From Azadirachta indica (Eukaryota; Streptophyta; Magnoliopsida; Sapindales; Meliaceae), in assembly GCA_022749755.1 (NCBI GenBank), contig CM040443.1:13593744-13657743 (forward strand): a stretch of 64,000 nucleotides of DNA, given 5' to 3'. A program made the position numbers and the translations under genes. Positions 11,448 through 23,693 of the stretch are shown here, piece after piece. Below the pieces are notes generated by a model that worked only from the letters and a program-made list of their open reading frames with translations, had not been told where the DNA came from and made no database searches. The first letter of the stretch is position 1. Each line of letters opens with the position of its first letter.

Positions 11448-14400
11448 TCATGGAATATAAAATAAAAAATACTTACAAGACAACAACTTTTTAAAAATTA
11501 TTGTGGATCCAAATTTTCCCAAATTCCATTGCATCTGATTTTTTATAAATTTTATCATATCGTCCATTCTAATTTCACATATTGACAATTTGTTAGATAA
11601 AGACGTGTGTAAAACCATGCCATCATATTCATCATGATAATTATTTTGATGTAACCTTTCAGCAACTTTATTAAAATATGTGTTTTGCATGTAATACTAA
11701 AATGAAGCTGTTTAATTTATGACCAATTTTATTCAAATCAACCATTGTAAAACCAAACTTGTCAACCTTAACAGCTCTGTTTTCAACCCATTTGTATTTA
11801 AAAGCAACTTTATTAAATATAAGATAATCTAATTCTCATATTTCATTAATGAACCTATAAAAATTTATATTACTGAAATGAGGATTCTTGTCCCTTGCAC
11901 TCAAAACCTGCCTAACTTTTTCAACAAACATAACTCCAATATTTTGTGTTATGCGATTGTTGTCCCAATTTCTTGTTGTGAAATTGACATTGTTATAGAA
12001 TATGCTGCATATTTAGTCACTATATATTGAGGCTTATTTGCTATCCACCTTACTGTTTCAGAAATATTTACACTATTTTCAAGGTCATTTTGAATCTAAA
12101 ATTATAATTTTAGTTAATAAAACAAAACAACTTATTTTTCATAAAAATTAGGTGTGAACTAGAAATTTTTTAAATTGAAGAATGAATTAAGTATACTTAC
12201 CTTATTCTTTAGCCAACTACCAAAGGTTCTGTTGGGTATATAGGTCAATCTTTGGTGTGTTTGCCAAAATGCGAAAATGTGCTTGATTTAGTGTTTGGAG
12301 GTCAACTAAAATCATTTCTCTATCATTTAAAGGGCTATGAGTTGGCAAGTCATGTTTGTCATTAATGTCATGGGTTAAAAGATATTGAGTAAAGAATTCT
12401 AAAGCTTCCTCAGCAATATAGCTAGCTTTCAGCAATGCATTCTTCAAGACGATTATGGTTATGAATATAACCTTTATACACTTTCATGCATCACTTAAAA
12501 TGATACATTTATTTAAGGTAAACAGGCCCACATAACCTTACTTCTTCAATAAGATGGACTGTCAAATGCACCATTATATTGAAGAAGTTTGGTGGAAAAA
12601 ATTATTCAAACATATATAAATTGACCTCAAGTTCCTCTTGCAATCTATCTAGACTTTCAACATCCACTACTTTATTACACAAACTATTGAAGAAGAAACA
12701 CATCCTTATTATGGCAACTTTAAAGTAATTTCGAATTATCAATGACAATAATTGTTGCATTAAAGTATGACAATCATAGGACTTAAGACCTTGAATACCA
12801 TAATCTTCCATTAACACAATATTTCTAAAGTTAGAGCAATACCCTTCTGGCACTTTAGTTTCATGTAAGGTTTGACAAAACATCTTTTTTTATTCTTTGG
12901 ACATTGTATAAGAGGCTGGTGGTAGGTAGTTTATATGTTTTTCATCAAGTACAAGCTGTGGCCTAATGCCCATTTCTTTAAGATCTTTTCTAGCATTAAT
13001 CTCGTCTTTTATCTTACACGGTTAATGAAGCAATGTGCCATATATGCTATCACACACATTTTTTTCAATGTACATGACATCCAACTGATGTCGTGCCAAC
13101 AAATGTTGCCAGCACTCTAACTCAAAAAAGACTGATTTTTTTCTTAAATAATTTCGGCTCATTATACTCAGTATGCTTTCATTTCTTATAGTTTTTTAGC
13201 CCAAAACTGTTTTAGATTTGTTCAACAATTTTGAAGATTTCCTTTCCATTCAACAGAACTAGAGACTCGTTCCACTCTTGATTACCATCAAACATTTTTT
13301 TTAATTTTTTGTATGGATGATTAAGCATTATGAATTGATGATGACCCATGAAAACATTTTTTCTACTTTGTTTAAGCCAACATGAGTTAATATTTTTTGT
13401 ACATTTTGGACAAACATAATACCTCTTAATAGTACAACTGGAGAGGTTGCTATACACAGGTAAATCACTTATCGTCTACAACAAAACAGTCGTATATTAA
13501 ACATTTCTTTTTTCCATACATTATACACATTTACACCTACTTCCTATAAGGTTTTTAGGTCTTTAATTAAGGGTGCAAGATAAACATCTAAGACATTACC
13601 AGGCTGTTTTGGGCCAAAAATCAACATTGATAACATTATAAATTTTCATTTCATATAAAGCTATGGAGGAAGATTATAGGTTATCATTGTAATAGGCCAA
13701 CAACTATAGGCAGTGCTCTGTGTGTTATATGGATTTACCCCATCAATTGAAAGTGCTAATCTAAAGTTCCTAGGATCTTATGCAAACTCAAGCCACTTGC
13801 TATCAACTAATTGCCATGCTGGCGAATCTGTCAGATGACAAAGCTTGTCATTTTTTATTCTTTTTGTTACGTGCCAAATCAAGTTTTTAGCAATGTGTGG
13901 TGATTGAAACATACACTTAATCTTAGAGATAAGTGGAAGTACCATAAAATCTTAGTTGGAATTCCATCTAATTTATTTTTTGGTTTGTTTTTTACCTTTT
14001 TCCACCTACTTTGTTTACAAAAAGGGCATTCAATGTGGTTTACATACTTCTTCCCATAAAAAAATACAATTGTTTCTACATACATCTATTTTCTCATAAT
14101 GTAAGCCTAACACTTTCATGATTTTTTTGACTTCATAAATTGATGTAGGTAAAGTGTTATTTTCAGATAATATATTTACAAGAACATTCAATAAAGCTAA
14201 AAACCCTTTATTCGACCACCCAAAATTTCCTTTAACATTATAAATTCTAATTAAATTTGATAGTTTTGAATGCTTAGAACCTGGAAACAATGGTTTTTTT
14301 AACATCTGCAAGCATCTCTCTAAAATGCTTAGGATTTTTTTTTACAGTGCTCATAAGCATCTTCTACCCTGTTAACAACATTACTAAATCCTTCTATCTA

Positions 14401-14681
14401 AATTGATGACTTTCATAATGTATTTGGGAATTCGAAAAATCAGAATTATGATTTATCTCTCCATGTTTATTTCAAATAGTATATATTAATAGAAAACCTT
14501 TTTCAAACAAATGTGATCTTATTTGTTCAAGAGTACGAAAATTCATATTGCAATATGAGTTACATAGACATCTAATTGACCTATGGTTTTCTGTATTTAC
14601 TATTGTAAAAGTCAAGAATTCATCAACCTCATTCTCATATTTTGTCAATAATGTATCATTAAATATCCAATTTTTATCCAT
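11448..14681 (-). pseudogene. CACTA TNP2-like transposase remnant
   Basis: Minus-strand order matches TNP2. The transposase-associated N-terminal domain is at 14681-14472 (MDKNWIFNDTLLTKYENEV, then IRCLCNSYCNMNFRT). Next comes the segment LGLHYEKIDVCRNNCIFLW at 14130-14060, followed by HIECPFCKQSRWKK at 14040-13990. The DDE-region text WLEF, DPRNFRLALSIDGVNPY is near 13795-13725. GIQGLKSYDCHTLMQQLL lies near 12810-12750 and the DUF4218-like region VDVESLDRLQEELEVNLY at 12660-12610. A C-terminal segment lies at 12447-12217. Many stops and frameshifts separate these segments. Confidence 0.8.
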
Positions 14682-14899
14682 CTCAAATTGCCAACCTATT
14701 TATTTATATGTCATGTATTAGTATTAAATCAATAGCATATACATAATATGAAATAAAAATATGTGCATACTATGACATAAAAGAATATATATTGACACAT
14801 AAAAAATAATATTTCAATATTCAATTCAACCATAACCATAGTCACAGTAAAATAATAAATAAAAAAACAAAGTAACTTACTTGATTCACAACTTTATTT

Positions 14900-15890
14900 A
14901 GGCAATTTATTAATTTTTTCTGGCGAAACTGCAAACTATTAAATCAAATATATATAATTTAGTCATGATAAGTAACAAAATGTAAATATGTAGAAAATGT
15001 TAAATAAATATTTGTAATAGAAACAAAATTTAGAATATATAAACTATTATATCTCTTAAATATTCTACCTAAATTGCAAATAAGTATTAGTAACATAATA
15101 GTGACAAAAAAAAATCAACAAGAAAATGAAAAATATGGTACTCATTATTGATCAAGTTTTAATGATCTCGCCATAGTGGTAAGTATTCAAAATCCAGATA
15201 TTCTTCTTTTTAGTCTATTATCTGGAACGTTTTGATAATAACAAAAAAATAAATAAATAAAAGATGAACTAAAATTTAAAATTAAAATCAGTGAAAAAAA
15301 GCATATCCTACACTTAGAAGAGCACATCCTACACTTATTTTATCCTAATTTCTTTCTAAAGCTGTAAATGTTCTTAGTAACCAAAAAAAGGGTAGAAGAA
15401 ACTTACATTTCTTAGTAACAATGATTGAACTAATGATTGAACTAGCAATTTCACAATTTAATAGAGAATGACATTTGAACGGCAATTTTAGGATAAGGGT
15501 CAGGGTTTTTGGGGATTATCAAGGTAAGGGTTTTCGGTGGGCGATTATCAAAGGTAAGGGTTAGGGTAAGGGAGATTGGCTTGAATTTTGCTAAGTATGT
15601 GTGTATTTTCATTAAACACAAAACAACGTCGTATGGTTAGGTAAGTGTATGGTCACTGTAGCAAAATAAGCGTGTATGGTCACTGTAGCATAATAAGTAT
15701 AGTATTATAACTGCAACAAAACGACAAAAACGATGTCATTTTATGTTTAATGATAGCTAAATATCATAAATCACTAATACATGTGTTAATGTTAGAAAAT
15801 ATTGATAGCTTTTCATCATTTTATAAAAAAAAAATACTCTATCTATTTTTTCTAACACTGTATCTAAAGTATCAGTAATTGTCATATTTC
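14900..15890. other. CACTA 5' subterminal region, shared with 63752-64000
   Basis: Non-coding sequence between the TNP2 start and the high-coordinate end. Words such as ATATATATAATTTAGTCA (near 14950) and, at 15360-15600, TTGTAA-like and GATTGAACTAGC, then GATTATCAAGGTAAGG, recur in the same order near 63760-64000. The G-rich words near 15490-15575 are part of this region and are not a telomere array. Confidence 0.6.
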
Positions 15891-15929
15891 TAATCGTGAC
15901 AGGTGAATTTTCTTACCCCTACTCAACAT

Positions 15930-16230
15930 AAGTAACATAATTCCCATAATTATAATAAGAGTCAACCACTAAATCATCTTCATCAGCTTTCTTACCTAAT
16001 ATTTGTACTATTTCAACTTCAAAATGAATATCACTTTCTTTTAACTTATCATAAAACTTAAATATCATCTAATTGCCTTGAAATCTTTATTTCTCTATTC
16101 CTATTCCATCCTAAAAGCACTACACTCACTACACACTCTTGCTTTCTAAACCTATATCATCGCATATGTTTTTCATCGTACCAATCAAATCCTTTAGCCA
16201 AAGTTTTCAGTATCAATATATTTTAAATCT
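15930..16230 (-). pseudogene. Unidentified minus-strand coding remnant next to CACTA
   Basis: Minus-strand reading gives protein-like pieces in shifting frames (KGFDWYDEKHMR near 16200-16160; FEVEIVQILGKKADEDDLVV near 16030-15970). I do not recognise the family. It may be an older element into which the CACTA inserted. Confidence 0.25.
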
Positions 16231-17970
16231 AAATAAGTCTCATACGTGTTGATAATAACTCGAAATATCAACATGTTCTTAATTTGATATTTATTTTATA
16301 AATATACCATTACAATTAGTTCAAAAGCACAAATAGACAAAAAGAACTATTGTACCTCATGCCAAATACATTAAGAACACAAATTCACAACATCACATGT
16401 AACCCTCATAACCAACAATTTTTAGTATGAACTTTACATATATTTTTTAATGCTTTTCTAATAATAAAATTCACAAAATAGAGAACATAACATGCTTGTA
16501 ATTTTTATGACAAAATCTATGAAATCTATGATATGTCCAAAAATCATTTCAACAAATTAACACCATATATAGAACATAAAAAAAAACCAACATTAATCTT
16601 CCCCTCGTGGCAATCGAAGAAAACCTAGCATATGTATTCAAAACAAACATTGATATAGTATAGAACATCTTTTCTAATGTTGATTAAAGTATGAATATTA
16701 TTATTTTTTTCTTGATTTCAACACACTAACTTTCATATAACATGAAAACCTAACATTAATCTTTCCCTCATGGAAAATGCAAAAAACCCGACGGATCCAT
16801 TTCAAAACAAACACCAACCTAGCATGAAATATTTTATTTTATGGCCAATTAAAGCATGCATGTTATTATCTACCCCTAATTCGGTTTAATACAAATGAAA
16901 ATATGGAAAAAAAAAAAAAAAAGCTTCTTTGTACATGGGTTTGTAGCTCTCTACTTTGTTTGATTAAAAAAAACAAACCACATAAAATACTCGCACGAAC
17001 TTCCTTTTATATGTGCGTCTACTTCATTGGTGAGAAACAGCAGAGCTTAACGCGCAAATTTGCTTCCAAAACATGAAAGAGTTTCTATTTCCTTATGATT
17101 CAATATATCTGAAACTATATCATAGCTGCAGCTGATGAACTTTTTTTTCCTTAATTCATGTAAAAGTGGTGCAAATGATAATGAGAAACCGTGTGTATTA
17201 CATATTACTATTAGATATTTCTATTAAAATTGAATTTAGAAATTATACATGTTGAACTTACTTTTTTGTCCTTGACTCAATTAAATTGCCATAACTGTTA
17301 GATAAAAATGAGAGAGATTAGTGAGAGTTTTCAAATAAATACTTTTTAGGTGATATTATGTCAAACCTAAAGGGAAGAAAGTGATAATAACTTCTTAAAT
17401 AAATAACTATTGTTGGTTGTTATCCAAAGGAAAGAAAGAAGTTCTAGAAAATCGGTAGTTAAACAAGCCACAGTTCTTGAAAAATGAGTAAAAAAAATAG
17501 TAAATTTAACAAAAATGACTAACACTTGGAGTGAATTTTCGGTAATAACTACTATTCAAAATATCTTTAAAAAATGATCGTCTCAAATTTTTTTAGACCA
17601 AAATACCCTTGCGTGAATGTACTTAGTAGTCATTTTATGAGGGTATTTTCGTTTAAATTAGTTATTTTTTATAATATATATATTATATGATAGTTATTTA
17701 AGAAAATTGAAAATTAATATCGGTTACAGTTGAAAATTCTTTGAAAAAATAATTATTATGATATTTTAGGTATTTTTTTATTTAATATCACTCTGAAAAA
17801 ATTTTCTCCATTGAAATACTGAAATCAGTTTAAGCATATTATATTAAATTTGTTTGAGAATAATACTAATGGAATTTGCACGACAATTTATTTCTTTTTT
17901 TCTTTTTTAATAATCAATCTACAATGAAAAGGACCGTTTTCTGAGAAGCAGGGAAATAATTAGACGTGGC
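16231..17970. other. Intergenic, no recognisable gene
   Basis: AT-rich with homopolymer runs (for example near 16900-16920). No coding frame or recognisable repeat was found. Confidence 0.5.
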
Positions 17971-17974
17971 TAAA

Positions 17975-17984
17975 ACGACGTCGT
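17975..17984. promoter_or_regulatory. Palindromic ACGT-core element upstream of the RRM gene
   Basis: ACGACGTCGT is a perfect 10-bp palindrome with a GACGTC core, the layout bound by plant bZIP (C-box) factors. It lies about 300 bp upstream of the start codon, with another ACGT word (GACGTGGC) 12 bp before it. A reverse telo-box-like word (TAGGGTT, 18227-18233) sits in the 5' UTR region. Function is inferred from motif only. Confidence 0.4.
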
Positions 17985-18281
17985 ACTATAGAAAACTCAA
18001 GAATCCCGCTGAAATAAATAGCAAATACTACTCTTTCAAGAAGTAATTTAATTTCCTAAACCACCCCTCGTAATGAACGGATCGTTCTTTAATCTATGCA
18101 TCCAGACGGTGAGTCTTAAGGATATTCTAGTAATTATACACACCCTTGTTAATTGCTACCAAACTACAAGTCCTGTTTTAATCCCAAAACGCCGATACTT
18201 ACGTAGACCGCCTTTTGTTTGAGCGCTAGGGTTCGAGCGTCGTTTGAGTTTCTCCTAATTTTATTCAGGATCGAAGGAATC

Positions 18282-20279
18282 ATGTACGGATTCAGAGGGT
18301 AAGTTGATAATTCATGCTTAGCTGCTTTGTTTATTCTGTTAAATCTAATTTGTTTGGATTTAAAATTTCTTAATTATTGAATTAAATTATGGTTTCTCTT
18401 TTTGTTTGTTATTTAAGGAAATTAGGGTTTCTCTTCATTTTTTTTTTGTGGGTTTACTGTATGAGGAATTAATTTATGTTTAGTTTAAACCGGATATAAT
18501 TAACGCAAAACCAGAAGGCAGAAATATGTTAACAAAGTGATGAATAACGGCTGTATGTTAAATGAAACTTTGGAAAAGCGAATGATTGAAAGAAATCTTG
18601 ATGTCTAGGTAGTGAATTTTGCTCTATGAACCCGGATGGAATATAGTTATGGAGGGGCATTATTGATGTTAAAATAGTTTTGTTCATTTCGGGGGATTGT
18701 CAGTATTTAAAGATAATCCAGTAAAATACTCTTCAAATTGATAACGTGAGGAACGTACACGAAACTTGAGTAGAATAAATTGTGACCTTGGCACTTAAAT
18801 GGGGTAAGAAATTAAGGTCGTGATTGGTATATGATTTTGAATCAAAGTAAGAGAAGGTCCAACCAGCTACGATTGGTTTTAGACAACCAAGTTGAGCAAG
18901 AAACTGTAAAGACTTTGTACAAATTTAGTAAATTTGTCAAAAGAGAGTGTGAAACAAGGAATAACTTGACAATTTTAACATTCATGTATCCTGCATAGTT
19001 TCAGGTACCTTTTAATTGATTAAATCATTCTTTGAATTGTAATGACTTAATTTCATGTATCCTATTTTCATGGTGATGATGATTTGGCTTTGTTCTATTA
19101 ATTTGCGTGCATTGGGTGCTTTGTCCTTGAGTCATGTCATACATGGTTGATTTATCTATTTGTACAAAGTGGTGCTTTGTATGCAAATTATAGCACTGTT
19201 GTCATTTGTTGGTCTTCTAATACATGTTTTGTGGTCTATTTTCTGAAATAATAATTTAATTGGTATTTGCTGTGTGATAACTTGTATTTTCTTCTGTTCT
19301 TTACTTTGCATCTTGAGTGTGTATGTTCATATTTATATATTTATGTTTATTATACTTAGGAGGGTTGATCGATAGTATGCTTTAACATTACGAAAAGTAG
19401 AATTAACAATTAGCTGCCTAGGAATAGTGGGTCGGGTTTGGTTTTATTAACAGGTTTAGTGGGGGATTTTTTTTCCTTTTGGGTATGGATAATTGAAGGG
19501 CAATGTTGGGAAGCGGGGGGGTTTCAGACGGGTACAGGGTCGGCTCAAAGAGACAAAGAATGATGGAATCAAATCCCTACTTCGCAGTGAGCAGCAGCGC
19601 GAGTGGCTTTCAACCTTACGGCTATGGTGGTGGCTTTCCACCCCCTCCTTCCTTTCCTGTGGTTCATCTCAGGGGGCTACCCTTCAGTTGCACTGACATC
19701 GACATCTTCAAGTTCTTTGCTGGATTAGACATTGTGGATGTGTTGCTGGTCAACAAGAATGGGCGGTTTTCTGGAGAGGCTTTCGTTGTCTTTGCTGGGC
19801 TCATCCAAGTTGACTTTGCTTTACAGAGGGACCGACAAAACATGGGGCGTAGGTATGTGGAAGTTTTCAGGTGTAAGAGGCAGGACTACTACAATGCTGT
19901 GGCTGCAGAGGTGAATTATGAAGGAATTTATGACAATGATTACCATGGAAGTCCTCTGCCATCACGAACAAAGAAGTACAATGACAAGGACCAATTGGAA
20001 TACACTGAAATTCTGAAGATGCGCGGTCTTCCTTTCTCTGTGAAGAAACCTGAAATAGTTGAATTCTTTAAAGACTTCAATCTGATTGAAGATAAGATAC
20101 ACATTGCATGCCGGCCTGATGGGAAAGCTACTGGCGAGGCATATGTGGAGTTTGTTTCTGTAGATGAAGCTAAGAGAGCAATGTGTAAGGATAAGATGAC
20201 CATTGGTACAAGGTATGTTGAGCTTTTCCCTTCCACACTTGATGAAGCTCGACGTGCTGAGTCAAGATCGAGGCAATGA
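18282..20279 (+). CDS. hnRNP F/H-like RNA-binding protein, two qRRM domains
   Basis: Two coding exons: 18282-18298 (17 nt, MYGFR plus part of G) and 19499-20279, joined across a 1200-bp GT-AG intron (GTAAGT donor at 18299, AAG acceptor at 19496-19498). The product is 265 aa. Residues about 60-130 form RRM1 (VVHLRGLPFSCTDIDIFKFF; GEAFVVF; RYVEVFR) and residues 176-250 form RRM2 (ILKMRGLPFSVKKPEIVEFF; GEAYVEF; RYVELFP). The RGLPF/RGLPY RNP2-like motif and GEAxVxF RNP1-like motif are those of quasi-RRMs of hnRNP F/H, which act in pre-mRNA splicing in the nucleus. A Gly/Tyr/Pro-rich linker precedes RRM1. An internal ATG at 19503 would give a 258-aa form, but the short first exon fits the family start MYG-RGAML. 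The frame is intact. It appears to be the only conventional conserved gene in the window. Confidence 0.9.
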
Positions 20280-20460
20280 AGATGGCATTGTTGTTAGTGA
20301 TTAAAGGCTGATAATTATTTGTTCAATCTTTGTAATTCCAGCTATCTGAGCAAATTATGCACGCACCATTTGATTTGATTCTGTGTGAAACTTAAACTTT
20401 GTGGTGCAACCATTCTTTTTGTTTTAATGTTTAGGTTGTATGGACAGAATATTCATCAGT
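20280..20460 (+). other. Probable 3' UTR of the RRM gene
   Basis: T-rich sequence directly after the TGA with far-upstream-element-like TTTGTAAT words (near 20325). No clear polyadenylation signal can be assigned. Confidence 0.45.
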
Positions 20461-20466
20461 ATAGGG

Positions 20467-20640
20467 GCATATTTTCAACTTAATTTTGTGAGTAGAGTCT
20501 TTCGCCTTCATTATGAAGGCATACTGCTGGACATTTTAGACATTTTATTCTGGTGGATGCATATATCAACTGCTACTGAGCCAGAGACGATAATAACTCA
20601 AGAGTATTTTGGCTTCTAAGGAGAACACCCTGCAAGTAAA
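20467..20640 (+). pseudogene. SDE3-like exon 3 relic
   Basis: Text from about 20470 (TTTTCAACTTAATTTTGTGAG, CTTTCGCCTTCATTATGAAGG, CTGCTGGACATTTTAG, GCTACTGAGCCAGAGACGAT) follows, base for base with many changes, the exon 3 segment of the array encoding STFVSSFRL, AGHFSHIFLVD and SATEPETM (for example 61895-62000). It is badly decayed, with indels, and has no other exon nearby. It marks the upstream edge of the duplicated region, immediately after the RRM gene. Confidence 0.7.
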
Positions 20641-20989
20641 TATGCTTCTGGTCTGGTGATGTTGTTATTAACCTTGCCTCGCCTAATAAATGTGTGAATG
20701 CAAGAACATTTCCTCAGTAAGGTTGTTTGGTATTTGTTACTCTTTTATCTATTCTGAAGTGGTGACTGTCTGAATGTATATCATGTGCTGCTATTTGATG
20801 ATGATCGATTAGCTTAGTATCGTGGTGATTCTGCTGTACTTTAAAGACAAAACTATAAAAGTATTTGATAACATCAGTTTTTATATGAAACTGACATTTT
20901 TCTTTCATTGATATTCGGCATGTAATAGTTTTATCCAACAATAATTGTAACGTAGAAGTTACAAAATCGTACTACCAAATGGAATCGTA

Positions 20990-21420
20990 GTAAAAAACAA
21001 CTATTTGAAAATTGTTAAAGTGAAATATTACAAAATTCAAGAAGTTACTGCTAAAATTTATAGTGGAATTATTATGTTGCAAAGGAGGCATCTTTTGAAT
21101 TTATAGGTGAAAATGAAATAAATGTTAGAATAATCTTTAAACATCTTTTTAGGGGTAATTATGAAAGAACCACAAAATACAAGCGGCTCAGCCAGGTGAA
21201 TCAGAATATGATTCATGCTAATTTTGTTACATACCTCTAATGTAATTTAAATAGAATATCTCCTTTACAATTAGAACACGGCATAAAATATAAAAGCCAT
21301 TTTAGTTGAATTGAAACTACCTTTTTACCCTATTCAGGATAAAACATTAGGATACTTTTCAGATTGGTTCTAATTTTACTGTTTTAATTCTTTTTTTACC
21401 ACCGCAAGATTATTCTAAGC
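20990..21420 (+). repeat. Upstream module of the array (copy shared with 58735-59170)
   Basis: The two stretches agree over more than 400 bp with shared words such as GGAGGCATCTTTTGAATTT, TGAATCAGAATATGATTCAT and CCCTATTCAGGATAAAACAT (one base differs at 59086). Here the module joins almost directly to the 5' UTR word CTAAGCAACCGAACGG. The core promoter present in other members (ACGT box and TATA region) is therefore deleted. Confidence 0.8.
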
Positions 21421-21450
21421 AACCGAACGGAAACAGAGAAAACAAAAAAA

Positions 21451-22645
21451 ATGTATGTATGGATGCTTGCAGGTTCCGCCTCAGTGGTTGTGTTGCGTGA
21501 TCAACAAGAAGTTGAAGTTCTTCTTGCAACAACGGTCTCTCAGGCTTCAGAGGGAGATTAAAGCCCTTCATCTGGCTCATCTTCTTCCGGCGTAAACACT
21601 ATGTCTACACCTGCCAATTCTTATGGTTATAATGCTAACAAGGATGGAACCCCAATCTATTGCTACTGAGTGTTACCTGAATTTACATGATTCCCAAGGA
21701 TACTGAAAGTCTGATCGAGAAAGATCTTATGCCTGATGTTTTGAAGAAGCCATTCTCCATCTACCTACAAGTATTACTTTGCTGCTCTGCTATATGCTGA
21801 GGATTTCTACTTTGAAGTGATTTGTTGACAAGCAATCCCCTTTTAATTCTTCCTGCTGTTCTGTATTGAGAAATAACTTCATTTCTAGCATCATATAGAT
21901 GTGGAGTATACTTTCTGTTCATTGAAGAAGGGACATATTCTGGTTACGATTAGTGCATCTGGTTCAAGTTATTCTGCAATTAGAATGGTCTCTGTTCCTC
22001 TTTTGATTTATCCGCTAAGCTTATTGGAACATGCCTATTCAGATTTCTTTTTGGACTTCTTTAATAAGTATTTTGATGATTTCTGATTGTGCTTAGATAA
22101 ATTTATGCCTTTGATTTGAACAGAAGTGGATCGATTTCCAGTTATGGAATGTGACGTTGGAGTTGCGTGAAGCTACCATTTATGATAAGTCAGTCAAGAA
22201 TAAGAGTGCTCTGAAGGATGATAAAATCTTTGTAGCCTTCGAAATTGCTTCTGTTCCTGAGAGACGACCGTTTCTTTTATCCAGGGATTTTGTCTCTTGC
22301 TCGACGTTCAGGCAGCCAAGGCAAGAAATTTCAGGTAAGTAGCTTCCTCAACTTTCAATCATACATACAATTTGTAGAATACTCTTGCTGTGCTTTAATG
22401 ATAATGAAGTATAATATATGGTACCTGCGTATATTTGGTCATTTTTTGCGTTTCATACGTGCATGTTTTCCATAATATTTATGTCGTCAAATCCTGACCA
22501 GGGTATTGTTTATCGAGTGCTGAAAAGCAGTATGGTGTAGTTGATTTTGAAGAATATTTTTATGCTCAGCATCACTAAGACGGAAAATATGATATTAGCT
22601 TCTCATTCAATAGAGTCCGCTTGAAGCGTGCTCACCAAGCAAAAA
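21451..22645 (+). pseudogene. SDE3-like pseudogene A, promoter deleted and 3' truncated
   Basis: Exon 1 begins at 21451 with the family start MYVWMLAGSASVVVLR and ends at about 21816 (YAEDFYFE before GTGATTTG). A TAA follows after about 35 codons, and nearly the whole Lys/Ala repeat is missing. Exon 2 runs from 22124 (KWIDFQLWNVTLELRE) to 22334 and is 211 nt rather than 210 nt because of a frameshift near 22295. Exon 3 starts at 22502 (GIVYRV), has a premature TAG within about 15 codons, and stops at about 22640 after RAHQA. The rest of exon 3 is replaced by unrelated AT-rich and LTR-derived sequence. Confidence 0.85.
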
Positions 22646-22739
22646 TATTTTGGAAAAATTTCAAAGCTAATATTTATCTAAGATAACAGGGAAGCCTTTA
22701 TCTTTTTTTTTGTTTTTAATTATAAGCAATTACAATTAA

Positions 22740-23690
22740 TTCATTCCATTTTTTTTTTGAAGCATTATTCCATGACCGTTGCTCATAAATGGCCGTAAGT
22801 ATTATTGGGATATTACTCCAAGGGATTGTCACACAAATTTTGTCTTTATAAACTTTCAATGTGAGATTAAGATCACATTCAAAGTATACAATGCATACAT
22901 CAATCATGGACCATCACATCTCTATTTATCAATTGTTATTTATGTCAAAAATTTATATTATCTCAATAACACTTAAAAATTACAAAAATATGACCGTTGC
23001 ATAACAATCATTTGTGCTTCTTAGAAGCATGACACATGTTGACATGATTTTTTTTTTTATATTTATAAAGATAATATTTATATGTAAATATTATTTAAAT
23101 TAGGTCCGAAAAACAATTAATTAGATCACATGTTTAGTTCAGAAATTTCATAAACATTCACTTAAACTTTAAATAAAATTAAATGTTCTACTTTTCAATT
23201 TTAAAACTAAAAGCAACCCTAATGTATATAAACATGAACCTGAATAATGCACAACAATCTCTACTATTTTTGTTGAATTTTCTCATTTATTAATATTACT
23301 TTCTAATATCAATTTACTAATAACAATCACTAATCTATAATACAAATGTCTAGAAAACTATAATTAAATATATAATAACATTTTAACAAAAGAATTATGA
23401 AACTAAATCAAATATATATGTAAATTTTACCGAAACTTTGAATATTATAACAAATATACGTGTATAGTAATCCACTTCCAATTTCTTAAAAGTTAGTTTT
23501 GGCCCTTATTCTCCATTTTCGCCTTCTCTTTCCTTCCCCTCCTTACTCTATTTCTTCTTTTATTTTCTTCTCTAATTTGTTTCTAAATTGCTTTTTCTCA
23601 AGCAAATGTTAAAATCAAAAACAATTTTGCTATATATACATATGCACCACCGGATGAATGACCGATCGACTTTATTCATTTATTTGTTCT
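22740..23690 (+). repeat. Degraded fragment of the solo-LTR family (copy 3)
   Basis: Words such as GAAGCATTATTCCATGACCG, CATCAATCATGGACCATCAC and TTTATCAATTGTTATTT follow the middle part of the solo LTRs at 767-2453 and 32375-34441, including the later C/T-rich block (23510-23590) before the ATATATACATATGCACCACC word. No terminal TG...CA or target duplication is visible. It lies where pseudogene A loses exon 3. Confidence 0.6.
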
Positions 23691-23693
23691 TTT

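Larger units (their letters stand above)
7815..15898 (-). mobile_element. Decayed CACTA (En/Spm) DNA transposon, about 8.1 kb
   Basis: The low-coordinate end begins CACTGCTAAAAATTTAG and soon reads ATTACTGATGG. The reverse complement of the high end begins CACGATTAGAAATATGAC and reads AATTACTGATAC. The ends therefore match as imperfect CACTA-type terminal inverted repeats. Subterminal sequence (7830-8170) is rich in repeated TTATTGATACTTTTATGTC-like words, as expected. The flanking triplets (ATA and ACA) do not form a perfect 3-bp target duplication. Two minus-strand gene remnants inside match the two-gene arrangement of plant CACTA elements. All frames are broken. Confidence 0.75.

Noticed and set aside
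11340..11450. Considered whether the two CACTA genes form one continuous transcript
   Set aside because: Too many stops and unknown introns to define gene borders; they are listed as separate remnants by domain content.
15490..15580. Telomere-like words GGGTTAGGGTAAGGG
   Set aside because: No regular TTTAGGG array; the words belong to the CACTA subterminal region and recur in altered form near 63930.
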